A stretch of DNA of 64,000 bases from Candidatus Flavonifractor intestinipullorum. GTDB lineage: Bacteria; Bacillota; Clostridia; Oscillospirales; Oscillospiraceae. The notes under the pieces are model-generated. The model was given only the letters and a program-made list of their open reading frames with translations, was not told where the DNA came from and made no database searches. The position numbers and the translations under genes are program-made. Below are positions 8,168 to 15,734 of this stretch, piece after piece; position 1 is the stretch's first letter, and each line of letters opens with the position of its first letter. The stretch is taken from positions 1 through 64,000 of the forward strand of contig DWYC01000053.1 of the NCBI GenBank assembly GCA_019118925.1. The letters are read 5' to 3'.

Positions 8168-9288
8168 CAGAGCTCCACCTCCCCCGCCACCAGCTCGTTG
8201 ACGTAGAGCCGCCGCTCCTTCAGGTATTGCACCAGGTGGGGACACTGGCTGGGTTGGATGGAGGCCACAAAGGTGGTCCAGGCCATAGACTTCAGCTCCT
8301 CATCCGAGAGGTAGAGGGCGGCGTCACAGATGCGGTCCACCAGCTCCAGGGTGGCTAGGACGGTGTTGCAGTTGAGGGTGCCACGGAACATGCGGAACTC
8401 CACCGTGGTGGGGTTCTGGAGGTTGATGCAGGTGTAGCGCCCGCCGTGGCGGCCCTTCTTGGCGAAGTCCAGGATCTCCATGGGCTGCTCCTGGTAGCCG
8501 TAGCGGGCTGCCCAGCGGTCCAGCTGGCACTGGGTGCGGCGGCTGAACTTCAGCAGCTCCTCCCAGTGCTTTTCGAAGAAATAGAGGATGCGGGCGATGG
8601 CCCCGTCCTGGCGGGCCTCGGTCTCCCCAAACGCCCGGCGACTCACATGGATGTGCAGGCCGCAGGTGCCGGGGCGGTGGCTGCGGTAGCCCAGAGACAC
8701 CGCCTTCCGGCACAGCTCCGCCCAGGGCATCCGTTGGAGCTGGAAGTCCAGGCTCATGGGGTGGGTCACCAGCTCCAGGCCCTCGTCCAGGGAGCCGTCG
8801 TGCTTGATGTAGGCCAGGGACCCGGCCCGGTTGGCGATGCAGAGCAGAGCCCGGGCGTTGTCCGGGTCCTCGCCCCCCTGGTCCATCTCCAGCTCCACAC
8901 CAAAAAACCGGGGCCCCGTTCCGTAGAACTGGGGCTCCGGTTTGTAGTAATAGTCGTGGATGGGCTTGTCCCGGAAGAGCGCGTGGTAGCACTCCGGGCA
9001 GTAGGGCCGCTCGTCGTAGTCGTCGCCCTCCTGGTAGACGGCGGCGTCCTGGTGGAGGAGGACCCCGCAGCGCTCACAGGAGGTGTAGTGGTCATCGTAG
9101 CAATCCTGGCAGAGAGGGTGGTTGTCAGTACCGGCGTTGTCGCAGTTCCAGATCCGCTCGCCGCAGTGGCGGCACAACACGGTGTTTTCCTCCAGGCATT
9201 CCGCGCACAGCTCCTGACCGTCGAACTGGACCTGCTGGTCCATAGGCAGCTCCCGGCCGCACCGGCGGCACTCAAAGGTTTCCTTCAT
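8167..9288 (-). CDS. Putative amidoligase with N-terminal zinc-ribbon repeats
   Basis: 373 residues. Residues 1-105 hold repeated CxxC pairs (CRRCGREL, CAECLEEN, CRHCGERI, CQDCYDDH, CERCGVLL, CPECYHAL), like LIM-type zinc knuckles. The rest matches the amidoligase (COOH-NH2 ligase) family with a glutamine-synthetase-like fold: FFGVELEMD for metal binding, IKHDGSLDEGLELVTHP, the CGLHIHVSR loop and VEFRMFRGTLN. Known relatives are predicted to join a carboxylate to an amine using ATP, on peptides or small molecules. It is first in a tightly overlapping operon with a glutamine amidotransferase. The substrate is unknown; the zinc domains may recognise it. Confidence 0.8.
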   Translation of the reverse strand: MKETFECRRCGRELPMDQQVQFDGQELCAECLEENTVLCRHCGERIWNCDNAGTDNHPLCQDCYDDHYTSCERCGVLLHQDAAVYQEGDDYDERPYCPECYHALFRDKPIHDYYYKPEPQFYGTGPRFFGVELEMDQGGEDPDNARALLCIANRAGSLAYIKHDGSLDEGLELVTHPMSLDFQLQRMPWAELCRKAVSLGYRSHRPGTCGLHIHVSRRAFGETEARQDGAIARILYFFEKHWEELLKFSRRTQCQLDRWAARYGYQEQPMEILDFAKKGRHGGRYTCINLQNPTTVEFRMFRGTLNCNTVLATLELVDRICDAALYLSDEELKSMAWTTFVASIQPSQCPHLVQYLKERRLYVNELVAGEVEL

Positions 9289-9315
9289 TCTGGCATACTT
9301 CCTTTCGATAAAAGT

Positions 9316-9346
9316 GAAGGCCCCGGGGAATTACCCCGAGGCCTTC
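9316..9346. terminator. GC-rich hairpin upstream of the amidoligase operon
   Basis: Inverted repeat GAAGGCC-CCGGGG-AATTA-CCCCGAGGCCTTC, about 30 bases upstream of the amidoligase start. On the minus strand ACTTTTATC follows. It may end transcription arriving from the IS side or act as a leader attenuator. Confidence 0.5.
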
Positions 9347-9517
9347 TACTGTTATAATATATACGTCACTTTACAACAAATACGGAAGTTTGCCGTTGAA
9401 ATATACTTGTATCTCCGTCCGGTACTTACATGCCATCTGACAGGTGCTGATTCAGAAACTCCCGCAGATAAGTTTCGTCTATGCGCCATTCGCACGCGAT
9501 CCGGATGGCTGGGATTA

Positions 9518-10363
9518 GGTCCTGTTTGAAAAATCAGAATCAATGTGCTACATCACCAAAATAGCCACAGATGCAAGATACACAAAAGCTAAGAACGAGG
9601 TATCTAACTTATCATATCTGGTGGCAACTCTACGAAACCATTTGATTTTCTGAAAGAAACATTCAATCAAATGCCGTTCCTTATACAGGCACCAATCAAT
9701 GTTCCAGGGGCTAACGAGATTGCCTTGGGGTGGAATCACATAGTTGGCACCCTGTCCTGAAATGTATTCCCGAATTGTATGAGCACCGTAAGCCCGGTCT
9801 GCCAGTATATTGCTCCCGCTGATCTCAACTTTTCCCAACAAGTTAACAGCATGAACGCTATCATGATCATTTCCGGGAGAGAGGAGAAAGTCTACCGGGC
9901 TGCCCAGACCGTCTACGATGGCACGGATCTTTGTGTTGAGTCCACCTCTGGTTCGGCCAACTGCCTTATCTGCCGTTTTTTCCCCACCGTTCGCGCTTTC
10001 GTGTACCTTGATACAAGTAGAGTCTATGCTGAGGTTTTCCTTGTCTGCATCTTCAGACAGGGCGTGAAATACCCTTTCCAGTGTGCCGTCATCCCGCCAT
10101 TTGGCAAATCGGGCATACACGGACTGCCAGGGGCCATAGGCCTGGGGAAGCTCTCGCCATTGGGCGCCACTTCGGGCAATCCACAGCATACCGTTGAGCA
10201 TGATCCGGTTGTCTTTTCGGGGGCATCCTCACTTTCCTGTTTCTTCCGGTGGCAGCAGCGGCTTTACACGTTCCCATTGTTCTTTTGTTAATTCATATCA
10301 TTTCATGCTCTTAATTTTATATGATTGCTTCTATTGTGCAACTTTTATTTTTCAAACAAGGCC
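9518..10363 (-). mobile_element. IS5-family insertion sequence (IS427-like group), 846 bp
   Basis: The ends are 17-bp imperfect inverted repeats: GGTCCTGTTTGAAAAAT at the left and GGCCTTGTTTGAAAAAT (complement of the right end), flanked by TA on both sides (9516-9517 and 10364-10365), as expected for a 2-bp target duplication. One degenerate transposase gene fills the element. The size and the TA duplication suit the IS427 group of IS5. It lies within an excisionase-like gene remnant. Confidence 0.85.
9548..10297 (-). pseudogene. IS5-family transposase with an in-frame stop and a lost start codon
   Basis: The frame reads YELTKEQWERVKPLLPPEET, GK, then TGA (10231-10229), then GCPRKDNRIMLNGMLWIARS and on through the DDE domain to the end. 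The pattern suggests an arginine CGA codon changed to TGA. Directly upstream of the first tyrosine the frame has TGA, and no in-frame ATG remains, so the start also seems damaged by a small indel. DDE-type segments are intact: DSTCIKVHES, GGLNTKIRAIVD, ILADRAYGAHTIREYI and KERHLIECFFQKIKWFRRVA. An internal ATG at 10201 could give a 217-residue product lacking the N-terminal DNA-binding region, unlikely to transpose. Confidence 0.8.
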
Positions 10364-10470
10364 TAGTCCACTGCGGGTTATCTTCCAGACGTGTTGGTTA
10401 ATTCTGGATTAAAAGAGAGAACATTGCAACAAAATATGGAAGAAAAGTTCAAATAGCTTTTCCAAATTGC

Positions 10471-10499
10471 TTTTCATTATGTGTACAATATAGTATAAT
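10471..10499 (+). promoter_or_regulatory. Probable promoter of the coiled-coil/Hsp70/dynamin cassette
   Basis: TATAAT at 10494-10499 with TTTTCA 17 bases upstream, in the AT-rich gap between the IS and the first gene. The transcript would have a leader of about 65 bases. Confidence 0.6.
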
Positions 10500-10570
10500 G
10501 TCTGAAAGTAGGGAAGGTAGCATAAAAAAGGCGAATTTGAAATCTTTGAGCAATCAGAGGTGGCATGACC

Positions 10571-11548
10571 ATGGACACGCTGTATAAAAAGGATACCGCC
10601 GAAGAATCTACTGCGCTGCACGAGCGCTATCTGGAAAAAATTCATGGGCTGATCACCGAGCGGGATGCGCTTCGAGAACAGCTCCGCCAACAGAATGAGG
10701 AGCTGGATAAATGGGGCGGAGAACATCGGAAGCAGATGCTGCAATACAAGCAAGGGCTGGCCGCCACGCTGGATCTGCTGGAGAAGCAGAAAGACTTTCT
10801 CTATGGTGAGGAGGAACTTCCCGGTGAGTCGCTGAGCGCGCTGAGGGAGCAGATGCTGGAGCCGGAAATTCCCCTTGGAACCCGCATTGTATTCTTTTTC
10901 TACCAGCTTCTGTTCACTCTTTTTGTGGCAGTGTCCAACCTGCGGATCCGCAGCGCTCAGAAGCAAGCTACGAAAGAAGCTGACGTTCAGATTACGGAAC
11001 TGACACAGCAGATCCAGGCCAGGGAGACTGACATGGAGGCGCGCGAGGCGCGCTTGCGGCAGGAAATCCAAGGGCTGCGGGATGCATTGTCGCAGGAAAA
11101 TATGCGTTCGGAACAGTATCAGCAGACCATCCAGACCATCCGCCAGGACCTGAAGCAGCAAACCGGCCGCGCGGAGCAATATGAACAGCAGGCAAAGGAT
11201 CTGCAGCGGGCACTGAGCGAACAGAGCGACCGCGTGGAGCAGTACGAGCAGCAGGCCAGCAGTCTCCGGCAGGAGCTGGAGCGGCAGGCCGCACAGATGG
11301 AGCAGTATGAGCGGAAGGCAAAAGAGCTCGGGGACGAGATGGCCCGTCTGGACGAGGTGAGGCGGTGCCAGGCCGGCAAGATCAGAGAGCTGGAAAAGGA
11401 CCTGGACCAGACAAAAGAAGACAACAGCCGCCTGCGTGCCGAGGCCAGCTGGGCCACAGCCAGGTTGAGACGGACCCGTGCACTGCTGTGGACGGTTGTG
11501 ATTGTGATTGCGATCCTGGTCGTGGTGGCGGTGGCCGGCTCCATGTGA
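10571..11548 (+). CDS. Coiled-coil protein with two hydrophobic segments, first gene of the Hsp70/dynamin cassette
   Basis: 325 residues from the ATG at 10571, which has AGAGGTGG seven bases upstream (the ATG at 10565 is too close to it). It has a coiled coil at about 15-75, a hydrophobic stretch at 106-123 (VFFFYQLLFTLFVAVSNL), a long coil at about 130-298 and a C-terminal transmembrane helix in the last 25 residues. Within the long coil are four tandem 21-residue units beginning RSEQYQQ, RAEQYEQ, RVEQYEQ and QMEQYER. The shape suggests a membrane anchor or tether holding a rod-like coil. I know no named family. Short spacing to the next gene indicates an operon. Confidence 0.75.
   Translation: MDTLYKKDTAEESTALHERYLEKIHGLITERDALREQLRQQNEELDKWGGEHRKQMLQYKQGLAATLDLLEKQKDFLYGEEELPGESLSALREQMLEPEIPLGTRIVFFFYQLLFTLFVAVSNLRIRSAQKQATKEADVQITELTQQIQARETDMEAREARLRQEIQGLRDALSQENMRSEQYQQTIQTIRQDLKQQTGRAEQYEQQAKDLQRALSEQSDRVEQYEQQASSLRQELERQAAQMEQYERKAKELGDEMARLDEVRRCQAGKIRELEKDLDQTKEDNSRLRAEASWATARLRRTRALLWTVVIVIAILVVVAVAGSM
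11105..11356 (+). repeat. Four tandem 63-bp (21-codon) repeats in the membrane coiled-coil gene
   Basis: The stretch is exactly 252 bases, four units of 63. Each unit encodes three heptads with a conserved xxEQYE(Q/R)xxxxL core. The DNA copies have diverged, but the length is strictly kept. Confidence 0.75.
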
Positions 11549-11625
11549 GCCCCGCTGAGCCGGAAAAAGAGACGGGGTCGGGAAAAGAACTTGACGTTCT
11601 GAAAAAGGTGAAAGGAGCCGGAGGT

Positions 11626-12477
11626 ATGGATATCAAGCAGTCCCTGGAGGAGCTGAGACGGCAGGAACAGCGACAAATCACGAAAATTCAGGACGCAGTA
11701 ACGTCACTGAGCACCCTCCTCTCCCGGCAGTCGGAGGCACTTCTGGCGCTGTATGAGCAGATCGAGGGGCAGAAACGGGTACAGGAGACCCTGCATCAGG
11801 AGGTCAGCCGGGCGCAGGAGTCCGGAGAAAAAAATTACCAGGCCATCCACGGCATGCTCCTCCGGCTGCATCAGGGCATGGAGGAGCTCCGGAGCTCCGT
11901 GGCCGATCAGCATCTGCTGCAGGTGGAAAACCAGCGCTGCCGGGAGCAGATCGCCCAGCGGGAACAACAACTTACGGAGCTGGAAGGAGCATTGGCAGCA
12001 TCACAGAAGGCGGCGGAAGAGGCGGCTTCTCTCCCCCAGGAGTACATGACGCTTTACCAGAGCTATCAGGCCTACCGGACATGGAATGAAACGCGAGAAG
12101 CGGCCGGGCAGCCGCGGGTATTTCCGCAGATCCCATCGGATCACTTCCTCGCCTATCTGAAAGGCTGTATTCCGGACGCCGCCATCAGCCAGATCTTCAA
12201 ATACGCCGAGCGGATCGTGTGGGACCCCCAAAAGAAGGAGGAGCTTGCCCGGTTGGACCGGCTGATCGACAGCTGCATTCTGGTGCAGCTTCTGGCCAAC
12301 CAGAGACGGCTTCGCCGGCAGGAGGTACGGCCGGGCGACACATTCGACTCCATGTTCCACTGCAAGCAGACACAGGCCCCCGCGGTGAGCCGTGTCACCC
12401 GGGTACTGCTGCGGGGGGTGGAAGGTGATACCGGCGCACTTCTGAATGATTGCAGGACATTCGTAGAGGTGCAATAG
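11626..12477 (+). CDS. Coiled-coil protein with a GrpE-like C-terminal domain
   Basis: 283 residues from the ATG at 11626 (AAAGGAGCCGGAGGT upstream). Residues 1-140 are coiled coil, residues about 140-230 look helical, and the end (234-283) has RPGDTFDSMFH, VTRVLLRGVEG and FVEVQ. This follows the pattern of the GrpE beta domain (a G-x-x-FD-x3-H core, a V-x-x-VL-x-x-G strand and a final V-x-V), and long coil, helix bundle and beta wing is the GrpE order. GrpE releases ADP from DnaK. The next gene is an Hsp70-fold ATPase, so a dedicated exchange factor is a reasonable inference, not proven by similarity alone. Confidence 0.7.
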   Translation: MDIKQSLEELRRQEQRQITKIQDAVTSLSTLLSRQSEALLALYEQIEGQKRVQETLHQEVSRAQESGEKNYQAIHGMLLRLHQGMEELRSSVADQHLLQVENQRCREQIAQREQQLTELEGALAASQKAAEEAASLPQEYMTLYQSYQAYRTWNETREAAGQPRVFPQIPSDHFLAYLKGCIPDAAISQIFKYAERIVWDPQKKEELARLDRLIDSCILVQLLANQRRLRRQEVRPGDTFDSMFHCKQTQAPAVSRVTRVLLRGVEGDTGALLNDCRTFVEVQ

Positions 12478-12495
12478 AGAGGAGGGGGGGCACAC

Positions 12496-15400
12496 ATGCC
12501 GCAAATCGAACCGATCCGATATCTCACCTGCGCAGCGCAGGGGACGGCGGAGGTGCCGCAGCAGAACGGTTGGAAGGAGTGCCTGGACTGCCTGACCCGG
12601 GCCGCAGAGAGAGAACAGGCGCAGCAAGCCGGCTTTCTCCTGCTGGAGTCGCGTGAGACCGGGGAGCGCTGCTACTATCACCACACCCTGGACGCCGTGG
12701 TGGGGGATCTGGCCCGGCCTTCCGTTCTGGAGTACGACTCGCAGAGCTATGCCGAAGAGATGCTGGACCTTTTGGACGGGGGGAGCGCACTGCGCGTGGC
12801 CTGTCTTCCCGCCGGTGTCCTGGCAGAATCGGAGCTTGCCGTGTTCACCGCTCCGGCCTACCACGATGCGGCAAGCCGGTTGGGTTGGGTGGACCTGACG
12901 CGGTATCCCCTGATGACCGTCCGCCCCCTGACGCTGCGGGGGACGGGGAGCGAGGTCTGCTGGCTTCCCATATCCCGGTGTACCGCCCAGTGGAAGCTCC
13001 CGGCGCACCAGTCTCTGGAGGAGCGGCTGGTACAGATGCTCGCCCGCGGCCTTGTGCCCGTGAACGCACTGGAGACCTGTCCGCCTTCGGTGACACAATG
13101 GCTTCAGGAGAATGTATGTTCTGAAATTCTGGCCGGATGGAACGCCAGGACAGGCGACGGACCGGACGCGGAGATCCATCCCGCCAGCCGGGAGGAGACC
13201 GAGCGGCTCAGACAGTATTTTCAGGATAAGCCCTACCGGACGGCAAACCTTCCGCCCTATGACGCCAGCATCTTTCAGCCCTCCAAGGGCAGCTGGGATC
13301 TCTACTCCTTCGTGGGCCTGACAGAGGAGCAGCTGCGCGCGCAGAGCGGCCCCTGGTACCGGGTGGATGGGCTCTTTGCCCGGGATCCCCGGGGAGATGT
13401 GGCTTCCGATGCCAATCTGGTAGCCATTGATTTCGGCACCAAGAGTACCACCGTTGCCATTTTTGACGGGCAGGGCGGGAACATCACCGTCATCCCCATG
13501 GGGCGGTTTTCCGAGAGACAGGACGCCTTTGAAAACCCCACCATTCTGAAGTTCTGCGATATCCGGAAGTTCATGGAGGCCTATCGGGGCAAGGAGTTCC
13601 AGCCGGACACGGAATTCAATGACCTGGTGGTCTCCCAGCAGGCGCTGCAGGATTATGAGAGCGCTGACGATACACAGAACGGGAAAAACATGCTGCAATA
13701 CCTCCAGCATCTGAAGCAGTGGGCGGGCCGCCCGAACCGCGGGCTGCTCATCCAGGATCAGCACGGAGAACTGGTCAGGCTGGGCGCCCACACGCTGGAG
13801 GAGGAAGCAGACGGGCTGAATCCCATCGAACTCTACGCCTATTATATCGGTCTGTATATCAACAATATGCACCAGGGCCGGATCTATTTGAAATACCTCT
13901 TGTCCTATTCGGCAACCTATCTGCCTGCCAGCCGGGAGGCCATCCGGACGTCCTTTGAGCGGGGCCTGAAGAAAAGCCTGCCGGAAGCGGTGGGGAGGGA
14001 CGATGGGCTAATGGGGCGCTTTGAGGTGCGGCTCTGGCTGGATGAGGCCACAGCCTATGCCGTGTGCGCGTTGAGCCGCTATCTGAACCAGGAACCCCGG
14101 GAGCCGGAACAGGAAAACCCACTGCGGCAGGAGTTGCAGGACGGCGAGCTCTTTTACGGCACATACGACTTCGGCGGCGGTACACTGGATTTCAGCATGG
14201 GCACGGTACGCGCCGGAGAGCGGCTGGAGATCCATAAGCTGGGAGACGGCGGCGGCGCCCATCTGGGTTGCGAGAACATTCTGGAGGAGATGGCGTTCCA
14301 CATCTTCAGTGACAGCCGGAATCGTGACTGGCTGCTCCGGAACAAGATACGCTGCAACAAGCCTCTGTTCTACGGCATGCGCCAGGGGGAAGAGCACATC
14401 GCAGGGAACTCCAATGCCGCCCGCTACAATACCTGCAACCTGGTCTGCGCGCTGCGGCAATACTGGAAGGGAGAGCTGGGGACCCCGGACCTGGCCGGCA
14501 TGCAGACCCCCTGCCCCATATACCTGGAGGGGGAGAACCGGACCCTCTGCACAGCGCTTCTGGGCGACGCATCCTATGCCGGCAGCACCCCGGTCCTTCA
14601 GGTGCAGCCGGAGGAGATCGAGGCCTTCTTCCGGAAAAAAGTCATGGAAGGAGTCAGACTGTTTGTCGATTTCTACCGCGATATCCTCCGGCGGGAGGAG
14701 CGGCTGCGCCACCGGAAGCTGTTCGTCTTTCTGGCCGGAAACGCCAGCCGGGCGCCCCGGGTAAAAGAATGTTTTGACGCCTACCTGCAGGAGGTGGGAT
14801 TGAGCGAACAGTTCTGCCTCCTGGCTCCGCTGCCCACCGAGGCGGACCGGACCGCCAGCCGGAAGGAGCCGGGGCGCAGCATCCCTACCGCCAAAAGCGG
14901 CGTCGTATTCGGACTTTTGCTGGCCCGGCCCAGTACGGAGACCATTTCGGTGGTCGATGACACTCCGCGGCCGTCCATGCGCTATTGTATCGGTCAGAAG
15001 AAGCTCAACTGGCAGGCCTTCGGCGGAGAGTTTCAGCTTCTGGCCCGCCCGGACCAGCTGCTGCAGGCGCCAATGCCCTACCGGCGGCTCAGGCGAATCA
15101 ACCAGAGCGTGTTTGAGCTGCTCTATACCGATGACAGGCGCTATATGCTGGAGCAGGAAAGGCAGCCCATTACGGACAGTGTCCGCATCCTCACGGTGCA
15201 GGTGTCCGACGCGGACGTGGGGCTCTGGCTGTATGGGCGGGTCTCGGCCGGAGACCCGGAGGTGCTGGAGCTGGGCGTTTCCAAAGTAGATGGAGAATTC
15301 CAGAGCCGGGTGGAACGGGTGATTGGCTTCTGCCGCTTTTCAGAGGCACAGTTTCAGCCGGCGGAAGAGCCGGGACAGGCCCCGGACCGGGACGATCCCC

Positions 15401-15705
15401 AGGAGCCCATCGCTCCGACAGACCCGGAGATCACGGTGACCGACAGTCAGGGCCGGTTTCTGGGCCGGTTCCGGCGGGCGGTCCTGCGGGAGCAGGAGCT
15501 GGATCTGGGCAGTACATCCGGGGAGTCTGTCACGTTTGCCCCGGAGTGGGGAACGGCCTTTACCGTGCCTCTGCCCGCGCCCGGCCAGACCCGAGCGCTG
15601 AGCCTGCGCTGGTTTGCGGAGGGGCCGTATGAGGTGCTGATCTGTGGAGATACCACGGTCTATCGTCTGGATTTTGATTACGGTACCTGGGAAGAACTGT
15701 CATAA
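12496..15705 (+). CDS. Large Hsp70/actin-fold ATPase (1069 residues)
   Basis: The start ATG at 12496 has GGAGGGGGG six bases upstream. The Hsp70/actin nucleotide fold starts only after a 300-residue N-terminal extension: phosphate-1 VAIDFGTKSTTVAI (DFGTKST at 312-318), phosphate-2 YDFGGGTLDFSMG (558-565) and the adenosine motif FLAGNASRAP (near 747-754). A proline-rich linker (about 960-985) leads to a beta-rich C-terminal domain. It has no usual DnaK substrate lid and is much longer than DnaK (about 610). It follows a GrpE-like gene by 18 bases and precedes a dynamin-like GTPase. The role is unknown; nucleotide-driven remodelling of a client or the partner GTPase is inference. Confidence 0.85.
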   Translation: MPQIEPIRYLTCAAQGTAEVPQQNGWKECLDCLTRAAEREQAQQAGFLLLESRETGERCYYHHTLDAVVGDLARPSVLEYDSQSYAEEMLDLLDGGSALRVACLPAGVLAESELAVFTAPAYHDAASRLGWVDLTRYPLMTVRPLTLRGTGSEVCWLPISRCTAQWKLPAHQSLEERLVQMLARGLVPVNALETCPPSVTQWLQENVCSEILAGWNARTGDGPDAEIHPASREETERLRQYFQDKPYRTANLPPYDASIFQPSKGSWDLYSFVGLTEEQLRAQSGPWYRVDGLFARDPRGDVASDANLVAIDFGTKSTTVAIFDGQGGNITVIPMGRFSERQDAFENPTILKFCDIRKFMEAYRGKEFQPDTEFNDLVVSQQALQDYESADDTQNGKNMLQYLQHLKQWAGRPNRGLLIQDQHGELVRLGAHTLEEEADGLNPIELYAYYIGLYINNMHQGRIYLKYLLSYSATYLPASREAIRTSFERGLKKSLPEAVGRDDGLMGRFEVRLWLDEATAYAVCALSRYLNQEPREPEQENPLRQELQDGELFYGTYDFGGGTLDFSMGTVRAGERLEIHKLGDGGGAHLGCENILEEMAFHIFSDSRNRDWLLRNKIRCNKPLFYGMRQGEEHIAGNSNAARYNTCNLVCALRQYWKGELGTPDLAGMQTPCPIYLEGENRTLCTALLGDASYAGSTPVLQVQPEEIEAFFRKKVMEGVRLFVDFYRDILRREERLRHRKLFVFLAGNASRAPRVKECFDAYLQEVGLSEQFCLLAPLPTEADRTASRKEPGRSIPTAKSGVVFGLLLARPSTETISVVDDTPRPSMRYCIGQKKLNWQAFGGEFQLLARPDQLLQAPMPYRRLRRINQSVFELLYTDDRRYMLEQERQPITDSVRILTVQVSDADVGLWLYGRVSAGDPEVLELGVSKVDGEFQSRVERVIGFCRFSEAQFQPAEEPGQAPDRDDPQEPIAPTDPEITVTDSQGRFLGRFRRAVLREQELDLGSTSGESVTFAPEWGTAFTVPLPAPGQTRALSLRWFAEGPYEVLICGDTTVYRLDFDYGTWEELS

Positions 15706-15734
15706 TATCCGAAGGATTCGAGGAGGTAGCGAGC

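Larger units (their letters stand above)
9426..10415 (-). pseudogene. Excisionase-like helix-turn-helix gene remnant, split by the IS5-family element
   Basis: Joining the minus-strand sequence on both sides of the insertion (10410-10366 to 9515-9426, one TA target copy removed) gives an open frame ending ITRSGLIPAIRIACEWRIDE and then TYLREFLNQHLSDGM before TAA at 9426. This closely matches the C-terminal half of the intact excisionase-like protein at 21891-22061 (NGLLPAIRIGREWRVD, then PHYLREFL). Upstream the frame meets stops, so the N-terminal half is lost. It is therefore a relic of a mobile element related to the 21.9-27 kb island, later hit by an IS. Confidence 0.75.

Noticed and set aside
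8168..8245. Longer N-terminus for the glutamine amidotransferase
   Set aside because: It would place the nucleophile cysteine internally and overlaps the amidoligase gene; the ATG at 8167 leaves Cys at position 2 as required.
10089..10277. 62-codon frame starting at the ATG inside the IS transposase N-terminus
   Set aside because: It is in the +1 frame relative to the clear transposase reading (YELTKEQWERVKPLL), so it is not an orfA and not evidence of programmed frameshifting.
11365..11625. Upstream extension of the GrpE-like protein
   Set aside because: The extension lies out of frame over the end of the first cassette gene; the ATG at 11626 has its own ribosome site.
12001..13872. Long open frame (623 codons) on the minus strand over the Hsp70-fold gene
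   Set aside because: It is antisense to a gene with clear ATPase motifs and a good ribosome site; its translation has no domain pattern and is a product of high GC.
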